Positions 11,201 to 22,956 of a stretch of DNA of 64,000 nt are shown in pieces. This DNA is from Abelmoschus esculentus. Its lineage: Eukaryota; Streptophyta; Magnoliopsida; Malvales; Malvaceae. Location: contig JAUCBN010000028.1 of the NCBI GenBank assembly GCA_035048815.1, positions 9,975,001 to 10,039,000 on the forward strand, in the 5' to 3' direction. Position numbers and translations under genes: made by a program. How positions within the stretch are numbered: position 1 is the first letter of the stretch; every line of letters starts with the position of its first letter. The notes beneath the pieces are model-generated. The model was not told the origin of the DNA. It saw nothing but the letters and a program-made list of their open reading frames with translations, and did no database searches.

Positions 11201-11637
11201 TGCTTAATTAAGGCATATCCTTTTTACCGTTTTTCTTCTGTCATTTATGTTAAATCGAAAAACGAATCATGTCTTTGATCATTTTCAGACTCAAGTAATT
11301 TCAGAGACATATCGCTCTTAAACATGAGTTTTGGATCTGAACTCGACATCTGAGGTCTGGAACCATTTGTTTGGTTATGTTGCATAATTTGTTCAACACT
11401 CTCGTTTTAAAAGAAAAAGTAGCACATGTATCATAAAAAGTTCCATTTTATAGAGATAGTAGACTTAGGCCCTTTTACAAAAAGGTTCTTGTTACTCTCG
11501 GGCAAGAGTCACAAGTACGTTATGTACATAGCTTTTAAGATACTCCAAAAGTCATAGGGAACTTTTTTTTATCGGTCCGCTTGTAGTAGTTGCAAAGTGG
11601 ATGCACCTTTCAGACAAAATGTTTCAAAAAGGGAAAT

Positions 11638-12613
11638 CTAAAGGTTCCCGATTGCATTAGGTCCAACAGGGTCGTCAAATCTCACAACCCCCAAGTTCAG
11701 AAGCTTTTCCACGATCTTCTTGAAGCCTATGCAGTCCTCAATGGAATTCCCCATAATTCCAGCATGGTATTCACATCGAACATTAGGGTTATACCATTTT
11801 GGGTAAGGAGGCTCCAATGGCTTTGCGTAAAATGGGGAAACTATGTGTGCATTATACAAAAGCTTATATAACTCGCAGTATGAGATAGGGATAGGGGTAA
11901 ACTTCTTTTCTTGTGCATTCGTCTTCTGATTTGATCTTTCTTTTTCTTTCGCCTCAACTGCCAAGTCCTTGTTATGGTGCCCTTGTGTGTGTTTCTCCAG
12001 TTCAGTAATTCGATCCTTCAAGCTGATATTCTCGAACCGGCTAAGGGCCAACTTTTCTTGCATGAGGGTTTATTGTGTGTGTGCATCTTTGAATTTCCTT
12101 TCCCAATAACCAACTTTCTTTTGGACTTCAAATTTTTGATCAGCAGGAAATTTCCCGATACTCACATATTTTGCTGACTGTCGAAATTTTTCATGATCGC
12201 CTTGAAGATCACATTGGCTTTCTTCAGCTTAATTTTTTTCCTTTTCTTAGCCTTTCTATTTCTTGTTCTGGGGATCGTATCCCAAACTTCACTTGGTTCT
12301 TTTCATTTTTTACTGCTGACATCCGCTTTTCCAGATCGACGCATCTTCTTTCAAGCTCTTGTTTGGTTATTTCCATTTTTGCTGCAAGGGTTTCGATCGA
12401 CTCATGGGTTGAGCCTTTGACCATTATACTCGAGTTCTCTTTCTGTTTTTCGAAATCCCTCTCGATCAATATCTTGTCCATTCTTTTGATCAGGTCATCA
12501 TGCGACTGTGAAACGTACACGTAAGTGTCTAGCTGCATCTTTTCCAGCTTACTCTCTACGTCTTTCTGCATATCTTCGTGGGCTTGCTCGACCCTAGTTA
12601 ATCTTGCCTCCAT
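11638..12613 (-). pseudogene. gag remnant of the gypsy element
   Basis: From an ATG at 12613 a 129-residue frame (MEARLTRVEQAHEDMQ...) is strongly helical and heptad-like, consistent with a coiled-coil gag N-terminus. After a frame change, 12063-11638 encodes 141 residues that include 'YCELYKLLYNAHIVSPFY', 'PPYPKWYNPNVRCEYHAG' and 'GNSIEDCIGFKKIVEKLL'. This is the characteristic gag C-terminal and pseudo-zinc-knuckle region found in plant Tat/Athila-type gypsy elements. The two pieces lie in different frames, so gag is broken. They occur just downstream of the PBS and leader, as expected. Confidence 0.75.
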
Positions 12614-13828
12614 TCTTTTGGGTTTACTTTTGGCGAGATGAAGATGTGTCTTAGAATTACTGCAACAGAAAATGCCCCTATGATGTTAGGCTCATGGTGG
12701 ATATGATGCAACTAGAATGATGTCATGTATGTGCAAAATGCTATAAAATATTTAATAAAAAAGGTGTTAACTTGGTACAACTTTGAAAAGGGAGCTCGAG
12801 TCAGAATGAAGCTTTCTCTACATAAAGTGAGTCTTGTTTAGCCTTTATCTTCGAAATTTCGATTTTCTGGGAAAACACTATTGGCTTCTTGCCCCAAATA
12901 AAATTTGGTCTCGAATAATTAGAATCTACATATATTTTATCATTTTCTCAGGCTTACTTTATGGCTTCGATCAAAGTGCGAATATAATCTTGGGTCTGGT
13001 CGGGGGGAACCTTTCATCATGGTTGGCATGAACTATCTCGAGCTATGTTCTTTTGATACCGCTAGCAGAACCCATTCCGGTGCCCCTCACTTTATCGAGA
13101 AAACGGTTCTACGTGACTGATCTTTTCTAATGGTTGTACTTTTATCAACACTTCTTTTAAAATTTAAATGCGTGAATGCAAAAATAAGAAATAATGCAAT
13201 ACAAGGATACATAAATATTAATATCGAACTAGAAAATAATAAATGTGCATGTTTTATGATGCATGAATAGACACATGACGATTTATGTTGCAAAAATAAA
13301 TGACAAAAAAAATAACATGGTTTAAAGGGCATAAATAAAACCCCACTCTATCTTTCTAAAAAGAAAACCCTACAAGGTGACCCTCTAATCAGGCAGAGGT
13401 CCAGCATGACGGCTCTAAGGGTAGGCTTCTAGGCTCATTATATACGGTGTGGTTCTAGAAGGTACCCGAACGGTATTTATTATCCTACTAAGGATAATAA
13501 ACACAATTCAGGGGGATACGTTTCTCCAAGTCTATGCGGAGACGTAGGTCTCACGAAGACAGAGGAAAAAATATCTCGGAAGTAATTCCTCATCCTACAC
13601 GGAGACATAACCTCAAGAAGGAGTGGTTTCATGCTCCCACTTAATTGGACAGAGCCCGGGTTGAGAGCTCGTGGAATGAGGGGTCCTGAAAAATATTTAA
13701 AATATATATTAGAAAATATTTTAAATAAAATAAATAAAATAAACAAGATCATAAAATCAAAATAAACTGAATTTATATTTTCGATCATTAAATAAAATGT
13801 AACCGATTTTAGGCTCGTCTCTCGAAGT

Positions 13829-13846
13829 TCCCCAGCAGAGTCGCCA
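13829..13846 (-). other. Primer-binding site of the gypsy element
   Basis: On the minus strand TGGCGACTCTGCTGGGGA begins two bases inside the 5' LTR end. It has the TGG start typical of a tRNA 3' end complement and matches what I recall as the tRNA-Arg-type PBS of Ogre elements (not checked). A near-identical site occurs at 30658-30675. Confidence 0.75.
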
Positions 13847-13848
13847 GC

Positions 13849-15566
13849 TGTAATCACCGGAATTCGTCCGGGGAGTCGCCACCAATCGATTTTTTAATCA
13901 GTGCGATTGGAACACCAAAATATGCGTCTACGAACCAGAGCTGGATTCGGGAGTCTATTACGCGTAGGGAAGGGTTAGCACCCCTATAACGCCCGAAATC
14001 GGCACCTATCGGTTACAAAATATTTTATACGAAAAAAAAATATAAATTCAATTTTAATTTTTTAATAACATGATCCCATATTTTAACTTATAAAAGTAAT
14101 AATAATAATGATAATTTAATAGTAACATTATAATACTAATATCAATATACGTAATATATATTACTAAATAATAATAAATAAAAGTTAAAACAACACTTAT
14201 AGTAGTAATAATATATATATGTGTGTGACGTAAAGTTTATAATATATAATAATAGAATAATCATAATAATATTTAATAAAATAAAAATATTAATAATATT
14301 AATTATAGTATGTAATATATATTACTAAATAATAAATAAAAGGTAAAACAACACTATAGTAGTAATAATATATATGTGACGTAAAGTTTATATATTATAT
14401 AATAATAGAATAATCATAATAATATTTAATAAAATAAAATATTAACAATACTAATTACCAAGCAAAAATAATGACTAGATTAAACAAAACATAACATCAG
14501 GAACTAAATTAAATGGAATTAGGGACTAAAACGAAAGTAAATCGAAACCAGAAAGCAAAAATGTGAAGGATATGGAACATCAGAGACCAATAACGTGATT
14601 CTCCAATTTTCTCGGGTTCTGTGCCAGTTCAGTCCCTGAATCTGGATGCGGGTAAAAAGATAAAACAACGTCGTTTGGGGGCTGAATAGCCACACCAAAA
14701 TAACGTCGTTTTGATGATAACTTAAATATCATTTTTCATCAAAATTTTCATTTGTTTATCCTTCTCACCAAACTGATAACAGAGCTCTCTTTTTCTCTCA
14801 ATCTCTCCATGGTGGCCGCCTAATGCCTGCGGCGGATCACCGCTCGCCGTCGTCGTCGTCCGCCGTCCGCGATGGTCGGAAGGGGCAAAGGTATATCTTT
14901 TCCGAAGCGTCTCCACACGACGGACACGAACCCGGGCTCGGATTTTCAAAACGAGGTTTATATCGACGTAGATCTGAGAGGTAAGATTCGAATCACCCTA
15001 AATTTCTTACCTTTGTTTTGCTCTGATGTGCTTCTCCGACCACTCTTCTCTCGATTTTTATTTCGAATGTGAACTAATGTTTTGTATTGTTGGATTTTTT
15101 GGTTCGAAATTCTTGTTTTTTTATTCCATTCGTCCCCTCCTTTACATTCGATTGTTTGGAATTATTTATAACCCGATTTTACAACATATAAAATATAAAA
15201 ATCCCTCCTTTTTAGATCTGGAAACATAAATCTTAATCATGTTTTTATCTTTTCATTTTGCAGGTGATTTAATGCTTGAGCGGTGAGAGTCGGTAGAAAC
15301 GGTGGCCGATCAGGGAGACGAATGGGCGAGCGTGTGACCACCACGCGCGATTCGAATCGCCACGCGTGGCGGCCACGTGCTGGAAGCTGGTATGCACAGT
15401 GAAGAGCAGAGGCGGCTGCTTAGCTTGGAAAGGAAAATAAGGTTCAATTATTTAGGGTTTCATTTGTTTTGGGTTAATGGATGTGAGTCATTAGATCTAT
15501 TATTTTGGGCTTGACAATGTGTATAATGGGCTATTAGTTTATCTGGTTTAGACATGAGTTATTACA
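13849..15566 (-). repeat. 5' LTR of the Tat/Ogre-type element
   Basis: 1718 bases, matching 5209-6938 end to end. The ACGT palindromes that are perfect in the other LTR are damaged here (AAACAACGTCGTTT at about 14664 and AAAATAACGTCGTTTT at about 14697), both consistent with C-to-T change at CpG. Confidence 0.93.
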
Positions 15567-15571
15567 CTAGC

Positions 15572-17137
15572 TATATCCACAAACTATGTTAATCATCCAA
15601 GACAACAAATATTATATATAAACTATATTATTAGATGTATCTGACATTAATATCTCACAAATGATTTGTATTATATATACTCAAGATATATACATAAATT
15701 TTTACCAAATAAATTTCTGCTTATAATAACTGTAAAAATTAAATATACTATATATATATTTGCTTCGATCAATGAATTCTCATTTATTTTGGGATGTTAA
15801 ATTAGTTGTACAACTATATTTTTAAGAATTATCGTATATTCGTCCAATAAAAAATAAAAACATACCTTTAGTCTTTATCGTCCAATCAATTTGTTGTGAA
15901 TTTAGAAATGATTTTAAATTCATAAAGTAAATTAAACATTAAAAAATCTGATAAATTGTAAACAATAAACAATGAGGTCGAAAAATTTCTTTATCTTTGT
16001 TCTCAACAATGGAAGCTCATGACCCTATAATTAATTTTTTATAATAATTTTTTTTTGTGTTACACACGATATAATAAATTTTATATTATTCATTTTTTCT
16101 TCACAAATATGAGAAAAATATATTCATGATTACAGTACAACAAAATCTTTCAGTATGTTATTTTTAAATAAATTTGTAAAATAATTATTTTGAATATATT
16201 CGTAAAATTTTATGAATATATCTTAAATCTATTTTGAATCTAATTATAATATTTTAATTCTAAACAACATTAACTATTAAAAAATTAACTAATCAAAAAT
16301 TAAATAAATGCAAAAAAAAAACATGAGAAACCGAGAAAATATATTCTACATCCTTCTCTACATCCTTCAATATTAAAAATAATTTATAAATAAACAAATT
16401 ACAATATAAATAAATTGAATTTACAATACAAAAAATTAAAATAATTTGTCAAGCAACTATTCAATTACATACAAAAATTTCTAGAAATTTCTCTCATATT
16501 AAAAACAAATTAATTTAAAAAATAAATTACTTCTGAAAACCAAAAAATCTAAGACCAAATATAAATAATATTTTTAATATCTTTGAATATATTTTTAAAA
16601 CATGACAAATCCTTTTAAAAATTACGATGTTATACATAAGTGACATTTTATTATCGGATAAAAATATTAAAAAGTATATTTTTTATACATGATTTATATA
16701 TATATATATTATAAAAATATAATTAAATCCTCAAATATTATAAAAATATAATATTTATAGTTATATATTAAAAAGTATAATATTATAAAAATATAGTTAA
16801 ATCCTAAAATATAATATTTATAGTTATATTTTAAAAAGTATAATATTATAAAAATATAGTTAAATCCTCAAATATCTTTTAACATTTTTCCATTCTAAAT
16901 ATTAATTTTCATTCGGATTATTCTCCAAAGTTTGCCCTAACGAATGTTAGAGATTTTTGTCGACATTTAAAGTCTAACTAAGGTTTTAGTAAAATAGTCT
17001 GATAAAATAATTAAACCATCATCATTTATTGTTTTATTATGGTACTTTGAATTAACAAAGTATCAGATCAATCGACGAAAATTCAATAAAAAAGATATTT
17101 TTTCAATAAATTTACGTCGATATTATAATATTATGAG
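15572..17137. other. AT-rich intergenic region
   Basis: No gene or element boundary was seen apart from the short tandem repeat at 16725-16880. Base composition is extremely A/T-rich, with many homopolymer runs. Confidence 0.6.
16725..16880. repeat. AT-rich tandem repeat, period about 65 bp
   Basis: Blocks AAATCCTCAAATAT, TATTATAAAAATATA and ATTTATAGTTATAT recur in the same order two to three times. Units are slightly diverged. Confidence 0.75.
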
Positions 17138-17618
17138 TAGAAGTAAGTAAAACTCGACTTGGTTAGAAAAAATAAAATAACTCAATTCGATTCGAGACAA
17201 AAATATTCGACTTGTTTTAATTCGATTCGAAATTTTATAAACTCAAATAATTCAAAAAAATTTCAAATAAAGTTTGAGTTGTAAAATAGAAATTCAAATA
17301 ACTCAAAAAATTTTTAGTAATAAGAAGATTTTAAGTTCAAGACAAGTCTCTCAAATTTTTATAATATATATTAATATATAAAAATATGAAGAAATATTGC
17401 TACACATAAAGATATATATAGCTTATATAATTAGGGAAAGTTATTTAAATTATAATCAAATCGTATTGTAATATAATAAATAATTATAATTAAATCTTTA
17501 AAAGAACTTGATACTCGACTCGACTCTAAAATTTTTTGAATGAAATTTCAAATGATAAAATTAGACTCGTTAATTCAAATAACTCAAAATTTTTTAACTC
17601 GATCAAACGCTCACCCTA
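17138..17618. mobile_element. hAT-like non-autonomous element, copy 1
   Basis: The left end TAGAAGTAAG and inverted right end TAGGGTGAGC form short TIRs. Flanking octamers ATTATGAG and CTTATAAG match at six of eight positions. The inside carries TCGA-rich AAATTCGATTCG-type phrases shared with 39151-39653 and 57543-58024. Non-coding. Confidence 0.65.
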
Positions 17619-17781
17619 CTTATAAGCATAGAAATTGAAACTTGTTGGACTTGTAATTATAAAAAAACTTTTTAAACCTATATAATTGAGACGATGTTAC
17701 GAGTTCAAAGAAAAAAATATGATTAAAATTTCCTAGTTTTTTTCCTTTGTTGGGGACATGCTTGTAAGATACCAATGATAC

Positions 17782-17787
17782 TTTATT
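17782..17787 (-). terminator. Poly(A) signal of the WD40 gene
   Basis: AATAAA on the minus strand, about 155 bases past the stop codon of the WD40 gene, a usual position for a plant near-upstream element. Confidence 0.5.
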
Positions 17788-17940
17788 ATTCAAGAATGAT
17801 TTTACTTAAAAATTGTCTCCATTTTCTTAGTCGTCAATTCATCAAAATCCTTAACAATCTTTACAATATATAGCCAAAGAAATGAATTTAATCCCTCGCT
17901 GTTGTAGGCAAACCCCAAATGCACAATGCTCCGTTTGATA

Positions 17941-19332
17941 TCAGAACGTACCATGCCGGCTGTGTAAGCTGGTGGAATTAGTGTTCCCACCATGTGGCAG
18001 AGACTCCGATCCATAACTCCCCTGGTGATGATGTTTAGGATGAATCTGCGTCACCTGTGGATACTCCGAGACTCGCCATACCTTCACCGACTTATCGAGG
18101 CTCCCGCTGTACACGATCCAACGCTGCTCCTTTTTCGATTCGTTATCCTTTTCCACAGCTAAGCACTTCACCGGCCCCATATGCCCCGTTAGCACTGCAA
18201 TGCTTGTGTGTATGTTGCCGTCCCTACGCCAAATGCATATAGTCTTATCGGCTGAACCACTAATCAACAAGTTCCCTGCTGCTTCGAGGCAAAGAACTGC
18301 CAGCTTGTGCCCTTTAAGTTCCCCTCCAAGGGAGAATTCCTTTACATTGTCACGGTATGTGATCAAGCCGTCGCTGGAGCCGCAATACAGCGCGGGACCT
18401 GCTGAGGTGATGATGGTTAATGCTGTTACCGCACATTCTTGTTGTACAATCGTTTGAGCCAATGTATGCTTCGTTCCTTTTCGAAGCATTTCCCTTTTCC
18501 ATAGTTTAACGGTTCCGTCTGCCGAACCGGTGAAAACCATTTCGCCTAAGCTTGCAATTACGGAGTTAACAGCATCGTCATGTGCTTGAACTGATTCGAG
18601 GCATTTAGAATCCGAAATTCTCCAAACCTTATAGGTCCGGTCCCATGAAGCCGAGTAAATAAGGCCTTGTTCCTCGTTCAAGCTCAAACAGGACACAGCA
18701 TCCGAGTGCTTGATCCATAGAGCACGTTTGCGTTTCACTTCAATGTAATTGCTCGGTCTAAGTGAACTTTTGAGGATATCTTTCAGAGTAGGCAAAGTTC
18801 CAGCTCGTTTATGAATGGAAGGGTTCTTAATCGAGATCTTCCAAACACGAATCTTCCCGTCTTGATGTCCGGTGAAAATCTTTTCGCCCGATATCACAAT
18901 GGCCTTAACCAATCCACTGTTCGATTTAAAGCCCGAGAATTCTTTAAGATTCTTCCAGACACGAATGTTCTTGCTATCGGAGCCAGTGTAAAGGAGTTCG
19001 TCTCTGGCCGCCAAGGAATATATATGTCCCTCCTCCCGCGTAAGCGAGCCGATGAGGCTATTGGCAGGAACCTGGCCATTGTCGTCGAAAGGGTCCCATG
19101 AAGGTTTGTCCATGTTTGTGGTTTGGTTCCATGGTGACATAGTTAAAGGCGAAGCTTCACAACTCAATCTGTTGGCTTCTAAAAGGGGAGGACAATTATC
19201 TGATGTGTTGCTGCAAGCAAGCAACGAATCATCTGATGCAGTCATAGGAGCATCGACGTTCATGCTGGGGTCCGAACACTTCATGTCCTCAAACTGGGAC
19301 TTACCACCAACGCTATCAGGCTCTTCGAACAT
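17941..19332 (-). CDS. WD40-repeat protein, JINGUBANG-like family
   Basis: An intronless 463-residue frame, ATG at 19332 and TGA at 17943-17941. After a Ser/Asp-rich, probably disordered first 90 residues, seven WD40 blades follow. Visible signatures include 'YTGSDSKNIRVWK' (about 115-127), 'FTGHQDGKIRVWK', 'YSASWDRTYKVWR', 'FTGSADGTVKLWK', 'YCGSSDGLITY', 'ISGSADKTICIWR' and 'YSGSLDKSVKVWR'. The interruption between blades 2 and 3 by a basic 'SNYIEVKRKRALWIKHSDAV' segment is typical of the plant family that includes Arabidopsis JINGUBANG (At2g26490) and At3g50390. JINGUBANG is known as a repressor of pollen germination in wet conditions; the function of this paralogue is not established by sequence. 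The propeller should act as a protein-binding scaffold. The His/Ser-rich tail after blade 7 has no clear domain. The frame is intact, and a poly(A) signal lies 155 bases downstream. Confidence 0.93.
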   Translation of the reverse strand: MFEEPDSVGGKSQFEDMKCSDPSMNVDAPMTASDDSLLACSNTSDNCPPLLEANRLSCEASPLTMSPWNQTTNMDKPSWDPFDDNGQVPANSLIGSLTREEGHIYSLAARDELLYTGSDSKNIRVWKNLKEFSGFKSNSGLVKAIVISGEKIFTGHQDGKIRVWKISIKNPSIHKRAGTLPTLKDILKSSLRPSNYIEVKRKRALWIKHSDAVSCLSLNEEQGLIYSASWDRTYKVWRISDSKCLESVQAHDDAVNSVIASLGEMVFTGSADGTVKLWKREMLRKGTKHTLAQTIVQQECAVTALTIITSAGPALYCGSSDGLITYRDNVKEFSLGGELKGHKLAVLCLEAAGNLLISGSADKTICIWRRDGNIHTSIAVLTGHMGPVKCLAVEKDNESKKEQRWIVYSGSLDKSVKVWRVSEYPQVTQIHPKHHHQGSYGSESLPHGGNTNSTSLHSRHGTF

Positions 19333-20150
19333 CGTATCGTGTTCGTGCCCCCCTCTTCCGTCTCGCTATCGCCGCACAATGAATAATGTAAACCAAACTA
19401 ACAAAAACAGAATTCGAAGTACGGAAAAACAACAGAGATTTGAGGGTTGAGAGAAAATATAAGAACAATAAGTGGAGGTCAAAAAAATGATTGGGAAATT
19501 AAGTGTCCATTTAAAACAAACGATATAAACCAGAGCGTTGGTGCAGGGAACGTGTGCCAATTCCAACTCCAACGCTCTTTGATCGTGTCCTTGTTTATTT
19601 ACCCAGCAATTATTACGACATGATGGAGACGACAAATTTAGACGTAAAAGGCAACTGTAAGGGCGATATTGTTGGGAACAAAACTGGTCTGGGTCCAGGG
19701 GAGTCCGAGTCAATCGCCTGCCAATAACACGCGCATAGGCCATGGGGGTATCACTTGTAAAGTGGTTGGTTTAACTTTAATTTCTATTTTAGATTCATGT
19801 TTGATTTTTTTTATTAGGGTTAATATTCGTGTAGGTGCCGAAATTATGTTTGTGAATTATTTTTGGTGCTTAAAATAATCGATAATTAAAATATAATTGA
19901 GGGAGAATGATTTATCTTTGATTTATGCTAGAAATAAATTCTTTTCAATAATTCCTTTAAGATTCGAACGACAAATACCTCCGTTGATTAGAAGAACGTA
20001 AAACATCTAAATGTTAATATAAATAATTAAAAAATAATTTTTTTAAAAGAAAGGCGATGTTGATTCTTTTTCTATTGAAAATTTGGTTTGATAAAAAAAA
20101 GCTTCAACTTAATAGTGATTTTCCCTATATTAGTTAATATTTTTCTTAAA
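19333..20150. other. Promoter side of the WD40 gene; otherwise no feature
   Basis: The first 150 bases or so should be 5' leader of the minus-strand WD40 gene. Beyond that no convincing gene or element was found. A 125-codon minus frame here overlaps the leader and looks accidental, with no domain and poor composition. Confidence 0.5.
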
Positions 20151-20155
20151 CTAGT

Positions 20156-22951
20156 TGTTAACACGAATTTTTCGTGATAAATAAAATAATAATAATAAAT
20201 ATAAATAATAAATAAAATAATAATATATATATAAAATATTAAAAAAAAAAAGAAAAATCTGAAAAAAATCGAAAACAGAATGTGTGAGTGCCAGTTTTGT
20301 AGGATTTCAATTGAGTTGAGGTTTAAGTGTTTTTCGGTTGAGATTTAGAGGGATTTGGATAGTGTTTGAGTGGATGAAGGATTATTGGATTGAATCCCTT
20401 TAAATAGGGATTCAATTGACTGAAAAGGGGAGGAAATCATTGGAGATCGGAAGCTTGAAACGGAGCTTGGAATTAAGGGATTTGAATCGGAAGAAGAGGA
20501 GACAATCTGAAGGATTCGTTGAGCGTTCAGAATCGAAAGGAGGGCTTAGGTAAGGTTGCTTGTTCTTTTTTCCTTTGGTTTGAATGTTTATACTCTTAGT
20601 TTGTTGTTTTTCCAAATTAGGGAAGGGTTTTTAGGCTCTCTTTTTAGATTTTTAGGGTGTTTTCGGGTGTTTATTAAGGGTTTTAGGGTTTTCTTGGTCT
20701 CCGGCGGTCTCGGTAGCACCGGATTTGATCACCGGCGTTGAAAGCGCCGTCGGAGGAGCGGTCGGAACCACCGTAGCGACGGCCGACGAACACGTCGGAG
20801 CGACGTCGGGTGGTGGCGTTTCGGATCGAGGGGCGGAGCCCGCGGTGGTTAGGAGCTGTGTTCATCCATGTTCATCTTGTTCATGATGAACATCATCCAA
20901 AAAAGCCCTTTTTGATCCATTTTGTTTAAGTTTTCTGGGTTGTTCGTGTTAATCCCAGAGAAAATCCTAAGGCACTGAGTTAGACCGAGTTGGTCTCGGT
21001 CCAAATGGCCGAGCTAACTCGGCATAGAGGGTTTTTGATGCGCGGTGAAACGCCGCCGTTTAGGGCGCGGGTACGTGGGCTGGATCCGGTTTCAACCCGG
21101 ATCCGTATTTTTTAATATACTAAAGGGATATTTACATCATTAGTCCCCCATAGTTCGAACGGTTATGCAATTAGGTCCCTAGAACCCCAATTAGGTCCTT
21201 AGAACTTTAGTTTTCACCCAATTAGGTCCCTAAATCCCTAAATTAAACCCCTAGGATTAGAATTAAATTATTTTAGGCTTAAATTAGGGCTTAAAGTTAA
21301 CTTTAAAGGCTTAAAAAAAATTAATTAGGTTCTAAATTAGAACCTCTAGAACCTAAAAATTAGACTCTAATTAGGTTTGATTTAATTCTTAAAATTTAGA
21401 AAATAATTTTAATTAATTATTTTAATTAATTTTAATTAATCTCTAAAAAATAAGTTTTAAAATTAATCCAACTTAATTAGGTCTAGTCTAGCCTCTAAGA
21501 ATTTAAAATTCATCAAATTAGACTTTAATTAGGTTTAATTTAATTCTTAAAATTTAGGAAAATATTTTTAATTAATTATTTTAATTAATTCTAATTAATT
21601 TCTAAAAGATAAGATTTAAAAATTAATTAGGCCTAATTAGCCCAAGTTCCACCAAAATTAAACTTTATTAGGTTAAATTAAATTCTTAAAATTTAGAAAT
21701 TATTTTAATTAAATCCCTTAATTAATTTTAATTTTCTAAGATAAGACTTAAAAATTAATCTAATTAAATCCAACCCTCCAATTAAACCTTAAAACTTAAA
21801 ATTTACCAAATTAGATTTTAATTAGGATTTAATTAAAATTTGAAGATTAGGAAAAATTAATTAAATAATTAATTTAATTAAAAATCCTAAGCTTTAAGGT
21901 TACATACTTAATTAAATCTAATTTATCTTTTGAGTTTGAATTCTAGTCCCTTTCAATCTTTACCAATGCAAGTCCTCTTTGTACTCATTCACGATGATAA
22001 TTTTGATGTAACTTGTACTCCCATATTCTAATAAAAAAATATCAAGTTCCTTTTTTATTTGTTTATTTTATTATGTTTTTTGCATGACATATTTTAGGTA
22101 GATCACCTAATAAACATTTTAGTTAATTAATTTAGAGCCTTCTAAGACTAGTCACTTAAATTAACTAATTAATTTAATTAGGGAGATAATTTAGTAACAT
22201 AACATTTGAATATTATATCTCGGATACACTAAAGAGGTTGGTGTTTTGACGCACCATGATGCTGACCTAGAGAGTGTACATTGGTATCGAATTCATGTGC
22301 TATTAAAACCTAGAATTTAGACAAAATAAGTTAGGCCTAGTATTAAATTAAATTGATAGGTAAGCAACTAGCGACATTAGTAACTTAGGTTTTAAACATT
22401 TAATTAATGGAGCCTTTTTAGGATTACAACTTAAAATGAACAAGATAAAAAGGGTCATGCATTTTTCTTTAACCTTTTGAGGCGGAAATTATATTTCTTT
22501 GAATTTGGGTGAGGTTTCCTATCTAGAGGACGTCTCGTTCAACCCATGTTTAAAGGTGATGTAATTTCTAAATCAAAAGGATATCCTCAATTCAAATAAT
22601 GTTCAATTAACAATGGAAAATTAAATTAATATCTATCTTCAAAGTATCAATGCCACGTAATATTTTTTTAAGGTACCAATTTTTGGGTGTTTGCAAGGGT
22701 CGTCCTTACACGTAACCGACTCCCGAACCCAATATTTTTTTAAACGAATCTCTGGTTTGTTTTATGGTGTCTGGCCTACCAAAGTGGCCGGTAGCGACTC
22801 CAAATCATTTTTTTCCTTCAAATTAAATTATATATTTTTCCTTGAATTTGTTTTTTTTCAAGATTAAAAGCAATAAAGTTCGCATTTTTCAAAATTACTT
22901 ACCAAGCTATTTTTTCACCTTAAACCCGCGTTTTTTAAAGAGGTCGCGACA
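20156..22951 (+). mobile_element. Solo LTR of a Tat-type retrotransposon (family A)
   Basis: Starts TGTTAACACGAA, ends GGTCGCGACA, and is flanked by an exact 5-bp duplication CTAGT (20151-20155 and 22952-22956). No internal region or second LTR adjoins, so this is a solo LTR left by recombination between two LTRs. It is 2796 bases long. It has a GC-rich section (20690-20860), then a long series of TTAATTAGG-type blocks (21120-21900), and near its right end the block GTAACCGACTCCCGAACCC...GTGTCTGGCC shared with the other LTR families here. An inverted relative lies at 31422-34094. Confidence 0.9.
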
Positions 22952-22956
22952 CTAGT

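Larger units (their letters stand above)
5209..15566 (-). mobile_element. Ty3/gypsy LTR retrotransposon of Tat/Ogre type, degenerate, minus orientation
   Basis: A 10.36-kb element flanked by an exact 5-bp target duplication CTAGC (5204-5208 and 15567-15571). Both LTRs read TG...CA on the plus strand. Orientation follows from the PBS next to the right-hand LTR (13829-13846) and the purine tract next to the left-hand LTR (6941-6953), so the element reads from right to left. Internal order in that direction is leader, gag remnant (12613-11638), reverse transcriptase remnant (about 11200-10870), integrase remnant (about 10610-10162), and then a long 3' region full of tandem repeats (9640-7040). 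Long LTRs, this type of PBS and a repeat-rich 3' region fit the Tat/Ogre lineage. All coding parts are broken by stops and frameshifts, so it is not autonomous now. Confidence 0.92.

Noticed and set aside
11590..12524. Plus-strand frames of 93-117 codons in the gypsy element
   Set aside because: They are complements of the gag remnant on the minus strand, which carries the recognisable gag motifs.
18057..19450. Several plus-strand frames across the WD40 gene
   Set aside because: The minus-strand frame is intact with seven WD40 signatures; the others are shadows.
19366..19743. A 125-codon minus-strand frame upstream of the WD40 gene
   Set aside because: It overlaps the expected leader and promoter, has Cys/Leu/Phe-rich low-complexity translation and no domain; likely accidental.
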